This document shows positions 50,190 to 50,809 of a stretch of 50,809 nucleotides of DNA, in pieces. Source of the DNA: Nanobdellota archaeon (GTDB lineage Archaea; Nanobdellota; Nanobdellia; Parvarchaeales; Parvarchaeaceae); the NCBI GenBank assembly GCA_021800365.1, contig JAJYZA010000004.1, positions 1-50,809 of the forward strand, read 5' to 3'. Both the position numbers and the translations under genes were made by a program. Each line of letters opens with the position of its first letter. Within the stretch, counting starts at the first letter, position 1. The notes beneath the pieces are model-generated. The model had not been told where the DNA came from, ran no database searches, and worked only from the letters and a program-made list of their open reading frames with translations.

Positions 50190-50801
50190 TCATGGCGCTG
50201 GATAATTGCTCGTATAAACCACATTCGAAGCCACGCCATTATTGCCGTTGCCACTGTAATCTTTTGCGGTGCCGTTCAACGGCCACCAACCGAAAATCCC
50301 AGACGTAATTGGGCCTGAAAGCGGACCTTGTTTGTATAGGTTTAATATCTGTGAAGAGGTCAATGCAACTGTATAAACTTGGACATTAAATAGCATAACG
50401 GGCGTCACGTACGAATTTAAAAAGCTGCCTATAAACACATTGTCTGTACCAATTAAGCCGGATCCAGCGTTCCCGCCGCCCCCAAAAATCCCATTTTCAA
50501 AAATGCTTGTTGCATTGCCAGAATAATTATATATTCCAACCGCTTGATACCAAACGCCGTTTATAAATGGGTTGAGGTTTGCGCTTTGAGCGGAGCCACG
50601 CACCATCTGCAATCCATAGGGAGCAAACCTAAGTGCTCCCCCAACATAATCCAAGGACGAGGAATTTCCAAGCCCAACTGGCTCAAATTGCGCATTTGCG
50701 CCACCCGGCAATTCATTTTCTACGTTTATCCACGCGACTAAAGTAATACTAGTAGTTTTAGGAAAATTTAGGACGCTGCTTGTTGTTTTTAACGAGGGCA
50801 A
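50190..50801 (-). CDS. LamG-like surface protein, 5' part outside the window
   Basis: SVLNFPKTTSITLVAWINVENE…FGWWPLNGTAKDYSGNGNNGVASNV; C-terminal block shared with 9097-10239; frame continues to the window edge. Confidence 0.8.
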   Translation of the reverse strand: MPSLKTTSSVLNFPKTTSITLVAWINVENELPGGANAQFEPVGLGNSSSLDYVGGALRFAPYGLQMVRGSAQSANLNPFINGVWYQAVGIYNYSGNATSIFENGIFGGGGNAGSGLIGTDNVFIGSFLNSYVTPVMLFNVQVYTVALTSSQILNLYKQGPLSGPITSGIFGWWPLNGTAKDYSGNGNNGVASNVVYTSNYPAP

Positions 50802-50809
50802 GGACGCTA

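Noticed and set aside
1-50809. CRISPR arrays, rRNA genes, intact transposases/IS elements
   Set aside because: No regularly spaced repeats, rRNA-like sequence or transposase motifs found by reading; a short repeat could be missed without a tool.

Overview
This window is a compact, gene-dense archaeal chromosome segment. The archaeal A-type ATPase operon, pelota, Spt5-L11, an eS26-like zinc protein and L10e indicate Archaea. A probable ectosymbiotic DPANN/Micrarchaeota-like acidophile is an inference, not proven here. Recognisable core genes: AspRS, gatCAB, citrate synthase, a complete A-type ATP synthase operon (H-I-K-E-C-F-A-B-D), PEP synthase, a purine-salvage set, and three tRNAs (Val-CAC, Lys-UUU, Glu-CUC). 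Accessory content: a minimal type IV pilus operon (ATPase plus two TadB/TadC-like membrane proteins) and three class III signal peptide/LamG-like or LamG-like surface proteins. The most interesting signals are: (1) the LamG pilin cassettes with a near-identical 5' end and divergent 3' parts, each carrying a duplicated fragment of another gene's 3' end upstream; (2) a 39-nt element with one mismatch, lying 14-15 nt downstream of two different tRNA genes; (3) two truncated GNAT acetyltransferase C-terminal halves joined head to head; (4) an SGNH-hydrolase pseudogene; (5) a palindromic TTGTAA/TTACAA operator candidate in front of an AsnC-like regulator divergent from the ATPase operon. No CRISPR array, rRNA or intact transposase was seen.
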